Shown: piece by piece, positions 1 to 9,278 of the stretch | Position numbering within the stretch: the stretch's first letter is position 1 | Layout: the number at the start of each line of letters is the position of its first letter | Assembly (NCBI RefSeq): GCF_000612805.1 | Contig: NZ_HG964408.1 | Coordinates: forward strand, 124,001 to 188,000 | Direction: 5' to 3' | Length of the DNA: 64,000 nt | Source: Bacillus ndiopicus | GTDB lineage: Bacteria > Bacillota > Bacilli > Bacillales_A > Planococcaceae | Translations under genes and position numbers: made by a program | The notes under the pieces: model-generated | Seen by the model: only the letters and a program-made list of their open reading frames with translations | What the model was told of the DNA's origin: nothing | Database searches by the model: none

Positions 1-324
1 ACCAGCAAAATAAGCGATTGTTGAAGGTGCTGTATCTTGTGCGGAAGGATTAAGAGGGCCAGACCAAAAATGCGAAGGGAATTGTATGGAAATGATACCT
101 TCACGTGTTGCTATATCTTTACGCACTGCTTGAATATTGCGTTCATATTGGTCGATTGCGGCGATGTAATACCATGGGACAATTGGGCTTTCAAATTCAT
201 AATAATAGGACATTCGTTGTGCGTATATTTCATCTTGTGAAAGTGCTTGTTGTGCGTTACTATTTGTAGTTACGCACAAACTTCCGAGTAATAATATAAA
301 CGCGATTATTGGAAAATTACGCAT
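1..324 (-). CDS. lytH: LytH/YunA-like M23 peptidase, N-terminal part (cut by window edge)
   Basis: Only the first 108 codons are in the window; the gene continues beyond base 1. The protein starts with a signal peptide (MRNFPIIAFILLLGSLCVTT). The following stretch contains WYYIAAIDQYERN, then FPSHFWSGPLNP and ending STIAYFAG. From memory this matches the N-terminal part of Bacillus LytH/YunA-type sporulation peptidases, whose C-terminal M23 metallopeptidase domain would lie outside the window, so the catalytic residues cannot be checked. The ATG has an excellent Shine-Dalgarno (GGAGG, 8 bases upstream). It is divergent from the polysaccharide operon at 584. Confidence 0.6.
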   Translation of the reverse strand, partial: MRNFPIIAFILLLGSLCVTTNSNAQQALSQDEIYAQRMSYYYEFESPIVPWYYIAAIDQYERNIQAVRKDIATREGIISIQFPSHFWSGPLNPSAQDTAPSTIAYFAG

Positions 325-583
325 TGTACATGACCTCCGTTCTATGTGTATAGTATGACCGCTTTTTTTGATGTTATGAGTAGGTAATTAGTTATATTGG
401 ATGTTTATAAATATATGGATTTGAGTATTTAATCATAAATTAACTATAAATAATTAATAGGTATACACGATAATAGAAGTACAGAGAACTTTGTATATGC
501 AATAAACGTTGTTTAGTTTTTGTGTAGTGGAGTATGTTACTGTAAGTGGCGCAAAATATTACAAATTTTAAGGAGGGTAAGAT

Positions 584-1447
584 GTGGAAGCTCGAATGAT
601 ATCAGCGAACGTAATGCAACAAAAGGAAGTACAAAAATATTTTACAGTAATGTGTGAGAGCGTTATTCGATCGCATTTAACGATGACTGCAATTTTTTTA
701 ACATTATCAGAAGGCTATAAAACAGAAGAGCTTGCTAAGGAAATGTCTGTATTTTTACAGGCTAAATTGCGCAAAACAGACTTGCTCTTTCAGTTAGATA
801 ATAATGCTGGTTGGGGTATAATCTTTTTACAAAGTGGTGAAGTAGAGGCAAGGGCCTTTTTAAATCGTATATTTGACATATTAAAAAAAGAATATCCACA
901 ACTAACTATTAATGCCTCGATTACAGAAATTCGAAATAACAACATAACTTTCGATGCATTAATTACTGCCAATGAGCAAATATTGAGCAAAATTTCAAAT
1001 GAAGCTTGGGTGATTGAAGAAATTACCGATTATCAGCAGCCGCCAACAGAGCTTGTAAAAGTAAGCATTATTGAAGAAAACGACATTTTTAGACATGTAT
1101 TAGAAGTGGCTATAAATCAATTAGAGGTTCCTCATTTTTCCTTAGAAGTTTCCTCTTATGAAGATGGCTATAGCTTTTGGCAATCAGGAAACTATCAATC
1201 TGCCCATACACATTTAATTATTGTAAATGATATTTTACCTCGGAAAAACGGCTTTGAGCTTTTGCATAGTTTGAGAATGATGCCAAATGGGAATAAGTTC
1301 ATTATTTACATGATGTCTGAACGCAACTCTGAAGCGGTGGCATTAAATGCATATGAGAGTGGGGTTGATGAATTTATTATTAAGCCATTTAATTTACGCC
1401 TAATTGAAGCGAAAATTAAACGCACGTTTGCGAGGTTATGGCCATGA
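584..1447 (+). CDS. degenerate GGDEF plus pseudo-receiver protein, 287 aa
   Basis: Two domains are visible. Residues about 30-150 follow the GGDEF fold pattern (RKTDLLFQLD near 63-72), but the GGDEF signature is replaced by NNAGW, so no cyclase activity is expected. Residues about 158-285 are receiver-like: EE at 164-165, NDILP at 215-219, conserved lysine in IIKPF (K267). Aligning the proline of NDILP with the usual D-x3-P pattern puts asparagine at the phospho-acceptor site. It may therefore be a signal-binding or scaffold protein, as degenerate GGDEF proteins in exopolysaccharide operons often are (YdaK of B. subtilis is a c-di-GMP receptor). The GTG start has AAGGAGG 7 bases upstream. First gene of a four-gene operon; its end overlaps the next gene by 10 bases. 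Confidence 0.65.
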   Translation: MEARMISANVMQQKEVQKYFTVMCESVIRSHLTMTAIFLTLSEGYKTEELAKEMSVFLQAKLRKTDLLFQLDNNAGWGIIFLQSGEVEARAFLNRIFDILKKEYPQLTINASITEIRNNNITFDALITANEQILSKISNEAWVIEEITDYQQPPTELVKVSIIEENDIFRHVLEVAINQLEVPHFSLEVSSYEDGYSFWQSGNYQSAHTHLIIVNDILPRKNGFELLHSLRMMPNGNKFIIYMMSERNSEAVALNAYESGVDEFIIKPFNLRLIEAKIKRTFARLWP

Positions 1448-2493
1448 TGATAGAATTAAAAATTTCAACTTTATTGTGGATTATTGCTGTCTTGCTTTTT
1501 ATGTTACTGTTATTTTTGCTTTATATTATTATACAGCATAATAAGGAAGGGCGATTTAATCGAAGAAGGGATGCTTATGTGGAGGCATATACTGGAGATT
1601 GGTATGATTTTTTAATTCGAGATACAGATTTATCTGCTTCGGTTATACCACATAATAAGGCGCAAGTAACCGCAGTAGAAAGAATTTTTTTATCTTACTT
1701 GAAAAATCTTCAGCACCCAGAGATTGAAAAGAAAATACAGGACTTTGCAAATGTATATTTAAAAGACTTTTATATAGAAGATTTAAAAAGTCGGCTTTGG
1801 AGTATCCGAATGAACGCGTTATATCGCATTGCGGATTTTAAAATCAATTCTCTTATGGATAATTTGGAGAGCTTTGAAAAGAGAAATATTTCGAAAGAGG
1901 AGTACTTCCAGTTATTTAAAATATATTCTGTATTACAACCAAGCAAATTTTTAGAGAAACTAGATGAAGTGCAAATTACTTATTCAGAAAGTGAATATCG
2001 ACGCTTATTTATTTTGCTTTCCGATAATATTTTTACACAGGTTTTCGATAATTTTTATCATTATGATAAAAACATCCAGTTTGCAATTATTGATACAGCA
2101 GCAGTAAAACGCAATATGTTGTTTATTAGTAAATTAAAAGAATTGCTAGCGGATGATAGCTTAGAAATTAAAATTCGCGCTCTAAAAGGGCTATATGAAA
2201 TAGGTATTGTTGATGAAATAGAAACATATATTCCATTTGTCAGCTCTGAAGTGTGGGAAGTCCGATTAATGGTTGCGAAAATTTTTCGCTATGCACCATT
2301 ATCATACACCTATACGTATTTAGAACAGCTAATACAAGATGAAAATTGGTGGGTACGTTCACAAGCTGCGAAAACAATTATTGAGGACCGGCATGGAGTT
2401 GAGATGTTACAACAATTTATTGTTAGTGCTGATGACCAATTCGCGGTTGAATTAGCTCAAGAAACGATTATGAGAAGGCAGGGGGGCAAATAA
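1438..2493 (+). CDS. membrane-anchored HEAT-repeat protein, 351 aa
   Basis: An N-terminal transmembrane helix (residues about 8-32, rich in Leu and Ile) is followed by a cytosolic-looking helical region. From about residue 225 there are HEAT-type helix pairs, for example DDSLEIKIRALKGLYEIG, SSEVWEVRLMVAKIFRYAP and DENWWVRSQAAKTIIEDR. HEAT repeats are protein-binding scaffolds; no catalytic motif is visible. It overlaps the preceding pseudo-receiver gene and ends 2 bases before the glycosyltransferase gene, so tight co-translation and physical association with those products are likely. ATGs also occur at 1444 and 1447, so the start is uncertain by up to 3 residues. Confidence 0.7.
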   Translation: MAMMIELKISTLLWIIAVLLFMLLLFLLYIIIQHNKEGRFNRRRDAYVEAYTGDWYDFLIRDTDLSASVIPHNKAQVTAVERIFLSYLKNLQHPEIEKKIQDFANVYLKDFYIEDLKSRLWSIRMNALYRIADFKINSLMDNLESFEKRNISKEEYFQLFKIYSVLQPSKFLEKLDEVQITYSESEYRRLFILLSDNIFTQVFDNFYHYDKNIQFAIIDTAAVKRNMLFISKLKELLADDSLEIKIRALKGLYEIGIVDEIETYIPFVSSEVWEVRLMVAKIFRYAPLSYTYTYLEQLIQDENWWVRSQAAKTIIEDRHGVEMLQQFIVSADDQFAVELAQETIMRRQGGK

Positions 2494-2495
2494 AT

Positions 2496-3911
2496 ATGGT
2501 GGATTATATAATGAAGTTTTTCGGTAGTCTCATTATATTTTATATGTTCATCGTTATCGCATCCTACTGTATTATGCTAACAGTTGCCTTGATAACTATG
2601 AGAAAGCGCTATCGTTTAGACCCTTCCGAATACGATGATGCACACATTGATGCATTTTATTCGAAACCTATTTCACTACTTGTCCCTGCGTATAATGAAG
2701 AGATAGGCGTTGTAGATACAGTTTATTCATTATTAAATTTACGTTATCCACAAACGGAAATTATTATTATTAATGATGGCTCAACTGACAATACACTAGA
2801 GACGGTGATAAAGCATTTTAAAATGAAGCCAATAGAACAAATTATAAAAATGGATATTCCGACAAAACAAGTAAAGCAAATTTATCAATCTGAAATATAT
2901 CCGAATTGTATTTTAGTGGATAAAGAAAATGGTGGAAAGGCAGATGCCTTGAATGTTGGCATTAATATTTCGCAATATCCGTATTTTTGTTCAATTGATG
3001 GCGACTCCATTTTAGATGAAAAATCACTGCTACGTGTGATGAAGCCGATTATTTTATCAGATGGAGAAGTAATTGCAGCTGGAGGAAATGTGCGCATTGC
3101 AAATGGCGCAAAAATGCAACGTGGCTCTGTTTACGAAACAAATTTGCCATCGAACTATTTAGTTGTAATGCAAATTATTGAGTATTTTAGGGCATTTTTA
3201 ATGGGGCGAATTGCGTTAAGCCGATTTAATTTAGTATTAATTATTTCTGGTGCCTTTAGTGTATTTTCAAAAAAGTGGGTAGTAGAGGCTGGCGGCTACG
3301 CTGCTAATGTTATTGGTGAGGACATGGAATTGGTCGTTAAGCTTCACCGTTTATTAAAGGAAAAAGGCGAAAAAAAGCGCATTGAATTTGTACCAGATCC
3401 AGTATGTTGGACTGAGGCACCACAAACATTAGGTGTTTTGCGTAGACAGCGTAGACGCTGGCACCAAGGATTGCTAGAAAGCTTATGGAAGCATAAACGC
3501 ATGACATTGAATCCTAAGTACGGATTAATTGGCTTTATCTCATTTCCGTATTTTTGGTTAATAGAATGTTTAGGGCCGATTATTGAGCTTGGAGGCTATA
3601 TTTATCTTATTTTTGCCTTTTTCTTAGGAAATATATATTACGAAATTGCGATAACCTTGTTGCTGTTATTCGTCATTTACGGTGTCATCTTTTCGATTGC
3701 ATCCATCATATTTGAGGCATGGACAATGAATAGTCATCCTTCAACGCGAGAATTATTACGCATGACAGCATTATCGTTTACAGAAATATTCTGGTATCGC
3801 CCGTTAACGCTTATTTGGCGCTTAGAAGGAATTATCAACTTCTTCCTCGGTAAAAGCGATTGGGGCAATATGAAACGACAAGGTATTGCTGGCAAGGAGG
3901 AAGGCGCATGA
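2496..3911 (+). CDS. processive GT2 family membrane glycosyltransferase, 471 aa
   Basis: A GT2 polysaccharide synthase resembling PgaC/IcaA, YdaM and cellulose synthase. An N-terminal membrane segment (residues about 8-33) is followed by the cytosolic catalytic domain: VPAYNEE (63-69), NDGSTDNT (93-100), DGD (168-170, the DxD sugar-nucleotide/metal site), GED (274-276, catalytic base) and QRRRWHQG (318-325, the QxxRW product-binding motif of processive enzymes). Several C-terminal membrane helices follow (about 345-435), which in this family form the export channel. The sugar substrate cannot be read from the sequence. Its stop overlaps the start of the next gene (ATGA), so the two are translationally coupled. 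Confidence 0.85.
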   Translation: MVDYIMKFFGSLIIFYMFIVIASYCIMLTVALITMRKRYRLDPSEYDDAHIDAFYSKPISLLVPAYNEEIGVVDTVYSLLNLRYPQTEIIIINDGSTDNTLETVIKHFKMKPIEQIIKMDIPTKQVKQIYQSEIYPNCILVDKENGGKADALNVGINISQYPYFCSIDGDSILDEKSLLRVMKPIILSDGEVIAAGGNVRIANGAKMQRGSVYETNLPSNYLVVMQIIEYFRAFLMGRIALSRFNLVLIISGAFSVFSKKWVVEAGGYAANVIGEDMELVVKLHRLLKEKGEKKRIEFVPDPVCWTEAPQTLGVLRRQRRRWHQGLLESLWKHKRMTLNPKYGLIGFISFPYFWLIECLGPIIELGGYIYLIFAFFLGNIYYEIAITLLLLFVIYGVIFSIASIIFEAWTMNSHPSTRELLRMTALSFTEIFWYRPLTLIWRLEGIINFFLGKSDWGNMKRQGIAGKEEGA

Positions 3912-6900
3912 AACGAATTTATTTTGTTATGGTAATTGTTGCGCTAATTTTGATTACACCAATTATTTGGTGGTATTTAGAAGATAATCACGCAGTTCGC
4001 GTTGCAATTTTAGATAAAACTGTTCCAAACGAAACTTATCGGGAGCATTTAGGAATTACATGGTTTTTAAACCATTACAAATACCAATTGGATGGGCAAC
4101 CATACAATGCAGAAGCTGATTATTTTGGAACGATTCCAAATGATGAGACGAAAAAAATTCAAGAAAAGCAATTTCCTACAGACTATAGTGATTACGATGT
4201 CATTTATTTAGCAGACACGTATGGTGTGTATGAGGATGATTTACAGGCAGAAAGACGCTTAGGTCGACGGACTGAAAAAATTGTTGGCGGTTTAACATCG
4301 GAGGAATGGAAAAACATTGTTAATCGTTTAATGAGCGATAAAAAAAGCATGCTAATTGCTGAATATAATACATTTGCGTCACCTACCTCAGAAGCTGTTA
4401 GAAATGAGATGCAGGTTTATTTAGGCATTGAGTGGTCTGGATGGATTGGACGCTATTTTGATGAGCTAGATTTTCGTAAAAATGAGGATATCCCACAATG
4501 GGTTATTGATCAATATGGTGAAGATTGGAATTATCAAGGTGGAGGCTTTCTACTTGTAAATGAATGGCAAGAAGAGCTTGTCGTATTAGAGCTAGATAAA
4601 CATGTAGATGAGGCGGGTATAAAAGTAGCATTATCTGATAAAGGTAAAGAATTTTTAGGCAAGACAGCTAGTGCCAATTATGAGTATTGGTTTGATATAG
4701 TGACACCGAAATACTCAGAGGATGTACTCGCAAATTATAAATGGAGTGTGACAAAAGAAGGGGAAGAGCTACTTGAAAAGCATAATATCCCATTGCAATT
4801 TGCGGCAATCATTGGGAAAGAAAGACGCTTTTCAAATTCCTATTATTTTGCTGGTGACTTCAACGATATTTCAAAAGCACCATCATTTTATAAAGTAAAA
4901 GGTTTGCCAACTGTATATAAATATGCGGAAAAATTTGCAGATCGCTCATTTTACTGGTCAATTTATGTACCAATGTTGCACAAAATATTTGCAAATTATG
5001 AAAAGAAAGAAACTGAAAAAGTAGTGAAAAATGATGACTCCTATTATAATGCACGGGTGCAGGGAGAACAATTTGAAGTTTTCAAAGATGGCAAGTGGGA
5101 GCAGATTGTTTTTAAAGGTGTCAATCTTGGGATGGGGAAACCCGGTGCATTCCCTGGAGAGGCAGCTATAACCGAGGATGAATATTACCGTTGGTTTAAA
5201 CAAATTGCGGATATGAATGCTAATACAATACGTGTTTATACATTGCATCCACCCGGCTTCTATAATGCACTTGCGCGCTATAATGAAAAATATTCTGACA
5301 AACCACTTTATGTGCTGCACGGGGTATGGATTGAAGAGGAAGGCTTAGAAGCTAACTTTGATGCGTATGATGAAAAAACGTTGGAAGATTTCCAAAATGA
5401 GATGAAGCGTATTGTTGATGTTATTCATGGCAATAAGTATGTAGAACCTCGCCCAGGGCATGCTTCAGGTTTATATGAAGCGGATATTTCAAAATATGTA
5501 ATTGGCTGGGTACTTGGGATTGAGTGGTATCCGGATGTTGTTGTTGGTACAAATGAAAAACATGCATCAATCGGTCAATATAGTGGCACATATTTCGAAA
5601 CAAAGGATGCCTCACCATTTGAGTATTGGCTTGCAGAACAAATGGATTTAGTAACAATGTATGAGAAGGAAAAATACAATTGGATGCGCCCAATGAGCTT
5701 TACAAACTGGGTAACAACAGATTTACTTGATCACCCATCAGAGCCTTCAGAAGATGAAGATTTAGTTGCTGTAAATCCAAACGTTATTTATACGAAAGAT
5801 TTGATGAATGATATTGGACAATTTGCTTCCTATCATGTTTACCCATATTACCCAGATTTATTTAATTTCGATGAAGGCTATTTAAACTATGTTGATTTCC
5901 GAGGAAATAAAAATAGTTATGCAGGATATTTAAATGAATTACATGCCGCACATCGTATGCCAGTTTTAATTGCTGAGTTTGGTATTCCGGGCTCACGTGG
6001 TATGACACATGAAAACGTTTATGGCTGGAATCAAGGCTTTATGTCTGAAACAGAGCAGGGAGAAACTTTGCAGCATTTGTATGAAGATATTATGAACGAG
6101 GGCTTGCTAGGAGGATTAGTATTCACTTGGCAGGATGAATGGTTTAAGCGTACATGGAATACGATGGACTATGATGATCCAAACCGCCGTCCATTTTGGT
6201 CTAATGCACAAACAAATGAGCAGCAATTTGGTCTTCTTAGCTTTGATCGCCTAAAAATAAAAGTGGATGGCAATAGCGAAGAATGGGAAGGGACATCTTT
6301 GTATGATTCATCAACTGCTTCAATGGCAGTTGATTATGATGAGCGATATTTATATATTAAATTGCAAGGCGACGTTTTAAAAAATGGTTTACCGCGTATT
6401 TTATTAGATGTAGTACCTGAACAAGGTAATCGCTTTGCAACAACTGTTCAAGATGTAGCATTTGCAAATGGAGTCGACTTTATTGTTGAGCTAAACAAAA
6501 AGGGAGATTCGCGTGTTGTTGTTGATGAATACTATGATTTTTATGATTATTTTTATGGACATTTATTAAAGATGATTCCACCTCATACAGCAACGCCGAT
6601 TATGAACAGTGGCAGATTTTCGCCTATTCATTTTGTATTAAACAAAGAGCTTTATTTACCACAGCAGAAGATTACAACTGAGTTTAGCTATTATGAAACA
6701 GGCAAACTAATGCAGGGGAATGCTAACCCAGAGTCGGAGGATTATAATTCGCTTGTTGACTATGCTTGGACACAGGATGATGTAATTGAATTACGTTTAC
6801 CGTGGCTATTAATACAATCAAAAGATCCAAGTCAACGCGAATTTATAGGAAATATACACCGAGATGGTGTTGAAGCAGCAGTAAAAGTGGATGAAATATT

Positions 6901-7078
6901 TATTGGAGCCGTCTTTGTTGATGATGAAGGTCGCGTAGTAGACTCTTTACCTGAGGTGCAACAAGGGGAACTAGGTCCATTATCGTCCTATACATGGGAA
7001 ACTTGGCAAATGCCAAAATGGGATGAACGTTTAAAACAATCGTACTTTATTTTGCAAAAGCTATTTGCCAATTATTAA
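3908..7078 (+). CDS. membrane-anchored glycoside hydrolase-like protein, 1056 aa
   Basis: The start was set at 3908, preceded by AAGGAGGAAGG and overlapping the previous stop; the open frame extends 16 codons further upstream. After one N-terminal transmembrane helix (about residues 6-23) comes a region of about 380 residues with YDVIYLADTYGVY, possibly a glutamine-amidotransferase-like fold. Next is a TIM-barrel-like module beginning FKGVNLGMGKPGAFPGE. E539 (VLGIEW) and E690 (LIAEFG) fit the acid/base and nucleophile positions of clan GH-A (GH2/GH5-like) enzymes; this is inference from motif spacing. The C-terminus (from about 780) looks like a carbohydrate-binding or DOMON-like beta domain (VDGNSEEWEG, DYDERYLYIKLQGD). 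It probably trims, transfers or binds the polymer made by the neighbouring GT2. Confidence 0.6.
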   Translation: MKRIYFVMVIVALILITPIIWWYLEDNHAVRVAILDKTVPNETYREHLGITWFLNHYKYQLDGQPYNAEADYFGTIPNDETKKIQEKQFPTDYSDYDVIYLADTYGVYEDDLQAERRLGRRTEKIVGGLTSEEWKNIVNRLMSDKKSMLIAEYNTFASPTSEAVRNEMQVYLGIEWSGWIGRYFDELDFRKNEDIPQWVIDQYGEDWNYQGGGFLLVNEWQEELVVLELDKHVDEAGIKVALSDKGKEFLGKTASANYEYWFDIVTPKYSEDVLANYKWSVTKEGEELLEKHNIPLQFAAIIGKERRFSNSYYFAGDFNDISKAPSFYKVKGLPTVYKYAEKFADRSFYWSIYVPMLHKIFANYEKKETEKVVKNDDSYYNARVQGEQFEVFKDGKWEQIVFKGVNLGMGKPGAFPGEAAITEDEYYRWFKQIADMNANTIRVYTLHPPGFYNALARYNEKYSDKPLYVLHGVWIEEEGLEANFDAYDEKTLEDFQNEMKRIVDVIHGNKYVEPRPGHASGLYEADISKYVIGWVLGIEWYPDVVVGTNEKHASIGQYSGTYFETKDASPFEYWLAEQMDLVTMYEKEKYNWMRPMSFTNWVTTDLLDHPSEPSEDEDLVAVNPNVIYTKDLMNDIGQFASYHVYPYYPDLFNFDEGYLNYVDFRGNKNSYAGYLNELHAAHRMPVLIAEFGIPGSRGMTHENVYGWNQGFMSETEQGETLQHLYEDIMNEGLLGGLVFTWQDEWFKRTWNTMDYDDPNRRPFWSNAQTNEQQFGLLSFDRLKIKVDGNSEEWEGTSLYDSSTASMAVDYDERYLYIKLQGDVLKNGLPRILLDVVPEQGNRFATTVQDVAFANGVDFIVELNKKGDSRVVVDEYYDFYDYFYGHLLKMIPPHTATPIMNSGRFSPIHFVLNKELYLPQQKITTEFSYYETGKLMQGNANPESEDYNSLVDYAWTQDDVIELRLPWLLIQSKDPSQREFIGNIHRDGVEAAVKVDEIFIGAVFVDDEGRVVDSLPEVQQGELGPLSSYTWETWQMPKWDERLKQSYFILQKLFANY

Positions 7079-7087
7079 AAATAGAGA

Positions 7088-7114
7088 GGGCTGTTGGAGA
7101 TTTTCCAGCAGCCC
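7088..7114 (+). terminator. terminator-like hairpin after the polysaccharide operon
   Basis: GGGCTGTTGGA pairs with TTCCAGCAGCCC around a short loop, 9 bases after the stop of the glycosidase-like gene. The T-tract that follows is weak (TTATCC). The stem belongs to a family of similar GGCTGTTGG stems seen elsewhere in the window. Confidence 0.6.
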
Positions 7115-7150
7115 TTATCCTGTATTAACGGGCTGTACTTTTGTGACGAG

Positions 7151-7207
7151 TAACCGTAGGAGCAAATCTTTGTTGTACCGAAAGCGAAGCGTCTAACCGC
7201 AGGAGCA
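7151..7207. repeat. imperfect direct repeat, 14 bp twice, 43 bp apart
   Basis: TAACCGTAGGAGCA (7151-7164) and TAACCGCAGGAGCA (7194-7207) lie in the non-coding gap between the operon terminator and the oxidoreductase gene. The text between them includes ACCGAAAGCGAAGCG. No gene was recognised here; it may be a remnant of a dispersed intergenic repeat. Confidence 0.4.
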
Positions 7208-7306
7208 CCAGACCACCACTTCAAAACAGCAGATAAAATCAAGGTGTTAAAGTGGGAGATCAAACAGCCTGTAAAAACCCCATTGATTGAAGGTTCACTT
7301 TATTTG

Positions 7307-7864
7307 TTACTTTCCGCTTTGTAAAGCCTTAAGCTGTTCATTTAAGTAATGAGCTTGTTGTAAAGCTTGCTTATCATCAGCAATTGTACCTGGCTTACGT
7401 GCCTCTCCAATAATATAGGAGTAAAATTCCATCTTTAAAAAATCGAATGTGTATTGGCATTGCTGAATAAGTGGTAAGCCTTTAATGCGGGGGTGATCTC
7501 CACCTACTGCAATAACGACTGCTTTCATTGTTTTTAAATGCTCTGTAACATTTGGATAACGCGTATCTCGAATGGCATGACTAAAGCGGTCAATTACATT
7601 CTTCATTGTACCAGACATGCTGTACCAATAAATGGGCGTAGATAAAACGAGCATGTCACTTCTTAAAATGGCTTCTAATACTTTCGTATAATCATCATCG
7701 ACAGGATGAAATCCTTCAGGAGTGTGGCGTAAATCTTCAATTGGCTTGATGTTTAGGTCTTTTAAATGAATTGTTTCATAAGTTAATCCTTGTAATGCTA
7801 ATTGTGCCAATTGCTCACTATTACCATCATTTCTCGTACTACCTGTTAATAATAAAATCTTCAT
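7307..7864 (-). CDS. NAD(P)H-dependent FMN reductase-like flavoprotein, 185 aa
   Basis: Flavodoxin-fold NADPH:FMN oxidoreductase of the SsuE/YwqN type. The N-terminal MKILLLTGSTRNDGNSEQL is the FMN phosphate-binding loop. STPIYWYSMSGTMKNVIDRF (around residues 78-97) is the second flavin loop with the signature P-x-Y-x6-G-x2-K, and VVIAVGGD supplies the third. Length and motifs are normal for the family. The physiological electron acceptor cannot be deduced. AAAGGGG lies 7 bases before the ATG. It stands alone, convergent with the polysaccharide operon and divergent from the MFS gene. Confidence 0.8.
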   Translation of the reverse strand: MKILLLTGSTRNDGNSEQLAQLALQGLTYETIHLKDLNIKPIEDLRHTPEGFHPVDDDYTKVLEAILRSDMLVLSTPIYWYSMSGTMKNVIDRFSHAIRDTRYPNVTEHLKTMKAVVIAVGGDHPRIKGLPLIQQCQYTFDFLKMEFYSYIIGEARKPGTIADDKQALQQAHYLNEQLKALQSGK

Positions 7865-7998
7865 TTACATACCCCTTTTTAATTATTGATTGAAATAAAA
7901 ACATATAGCTTTTCACATAAATTTAGTATATGCTAAAAAACACTCTGTATTGCCGAAATCATCAGTAAATTTTCAAGTTGAGCAGAAAGGATGCTTCA

Positions 7999-9168
7999 AT
8001 GAAACTATTATATTATTTTCATCCACTTGTGTGGATTATTTTATTTGGAACTATTTTTACACGTATTGCCAGCTTTATGACAATGCCCTTTTTGGCAATT
8101 TATTTACATAATGTACATGCGGCATCACCAATGTTAATTGGTTTTACTGTAGGTGTTGCCCCGCTTTTTGCGACATTCGGAGGCTTTATAGGGGGTTATT
8201 TAACGGATCGCTTTGGGCGTAAAATTGTGATTATTATAACGATATTTGTTTGGGGAAGTGTGTTTTTTGGATTTGCATTGACGACACTTGCTGCTTTTTT
8301 TGTCTTTTTAAATGCATTAAATGGATTATGTCGCTCCTTTTTTGAGCCAGCCACACAGGCATTGATGATTGATTTTACGGACAATGATAAAAAACGCCGT
8401 CTTTTCTCAGTGCGTTATACAGCGATTAATATTGCGGCTGTAATAGGGCCTTTAGTAGGGGTTATGATTTCGACTTTAGCGAGCCCTATTATTCCGTTTG
8501 TTATAACAGGAATCATGTACATTGTTTATGGCTTGTTTTTGGTTATTATATTGAATAAATATGAGATGCGCCAAAAGCTATTAACAAATGAGCAAAATAT
8601 AAAGAGCGTTTTACACATTGTTTTCTCTGACTATAAATTATTATTATTTTTAGCTGGTGGCACACTAATAGGTCTAGGTTATGCACAGTTTGATTCAACG
8701 TTACCTCAACTTATTCAATTAAAATTAGAGGATGGGGTGAAATTATATTCATTACTTATTTCATTAAATGCTGTTGTCGTTTTAATTTTACAGTTACCTA
8801 TTAGCATGTTGACTGAAAAAGTTTCAATTTTAACTTCGCTCATTACAGGCATCATTTTCTTTGCGCTTGGCTTAATAATGTTTGGGATAGCGAATGCGGC
8901 ATGGCTATTCATTGTAGCGATTGTTATTTTTACAATAGGAGAAATTTTTACTTTCCCTATGATGAATGCTGTTATCGAAGAAATTGCACCAGAAACGCAG
9001 AAGGCAACATATTTAGGCGCATCACAGCTAAAAAATATTGGTGGTTTTATAGGGCCTGTCTTAGGTGGCTGGCTGTTGATACATTTTCAAGAACAGCTAT
9101 TTTTAATTATTGCGTTGCTTGTGTTAATAAGCATTCCGTTTTATAAACGAGCGTTTCAGCCTTCATAG
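7999..9168 (+). CDS. MFS drug-exporter-like transporter, 389 aa
   Basis: A 12-helix major facilitator. The loop 2-3 signature GGYLTDRFGRKIVI is intact, and helix-rich segments fill the length, as in the drug:H+ antiporter families. The start was moved to ATG 7999 because AAAGGA lies 7 bases upstream; the open frame begins with a TTG 7 codons earlier. The substrate is unknown. The gene is followed by a strong bidirectional hairpin shared with the convergent TetR gene, so it is monocistronic. Confidence 0.8.
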   Translation: MKLLYYFHPLVWIILFGTIFTRIASFMTMPFLAIYLHNVHAASPMLIGFTVGVAPLFATFGGFIGGYLTDRFGRKIVIIITIFVWGSVFFGFALTTLAAFFVFLNALNGLCRSFFEPATQALMIDFTDNDKKRRLFSVRYTAINIAAVIGPLVGVMISTLASPIIPFVITGIMYIVYGLFLVIILNKYEMRQKLLTNEQNIKSVLHIVFSDYKLLLFLAGGTLIGLGYAQFDSTLPQLIQLKLEDGVKLYSLLISLNAVVVLILQLPISMLTEKVSILTSLITGIIFFALGLIMFGIANAAWLFIVAIVIFTIGEIFTFPMMNAVIEEIAPETQKATYLGASQLKNIGGFIGPVLGGWLLIHFQEQLFLIIALLVLISIPFYKRAFQPS

Positions 9169-9233
9169 GCAAACTTTCAATACCAAAAAATTAGCGTTGT
9201 TTTTAGCAGCAAGCACTTAAATAAAATGCAAAT

Positions 9234-9274
9234 GGCTGTTGGAAAAGCAGGTGCAAACCAGTTTTCCAACAGCC
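9234..9274. terminator. bidirectional terminator between MFS and tetR genes
   Basis: GGCTGTTGGAAAA pairs perfectly with TTTTCCAACAGCC around a 15-base loop. It lies between two convergent genes. T-rich tracts are only modest (CTTCTCT one way, CATTTGCATTTT the other). Confidence 0.75.
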
Positions 9275-9278
9275 TTCT

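Noticed and set aside
37..240. 67-residue plus-strand frame at the left edge
   Set aside because: Antisense to the LytH-like gene, which has a signal peptide and strong ribosome site.
584..1447. Active diguanylate cyclase or normal response regulator
   Set aside because: The GGDEF signature is missing and the phospho-acceptor position is Asn, so neither enzymatic role is supported.
4958..5320. 120-residue minus-strand frame inside the glycosidase-like gene
   Set aside because: Overlaps a long coding sequence with consistent domains; no start signal or recognisable product.
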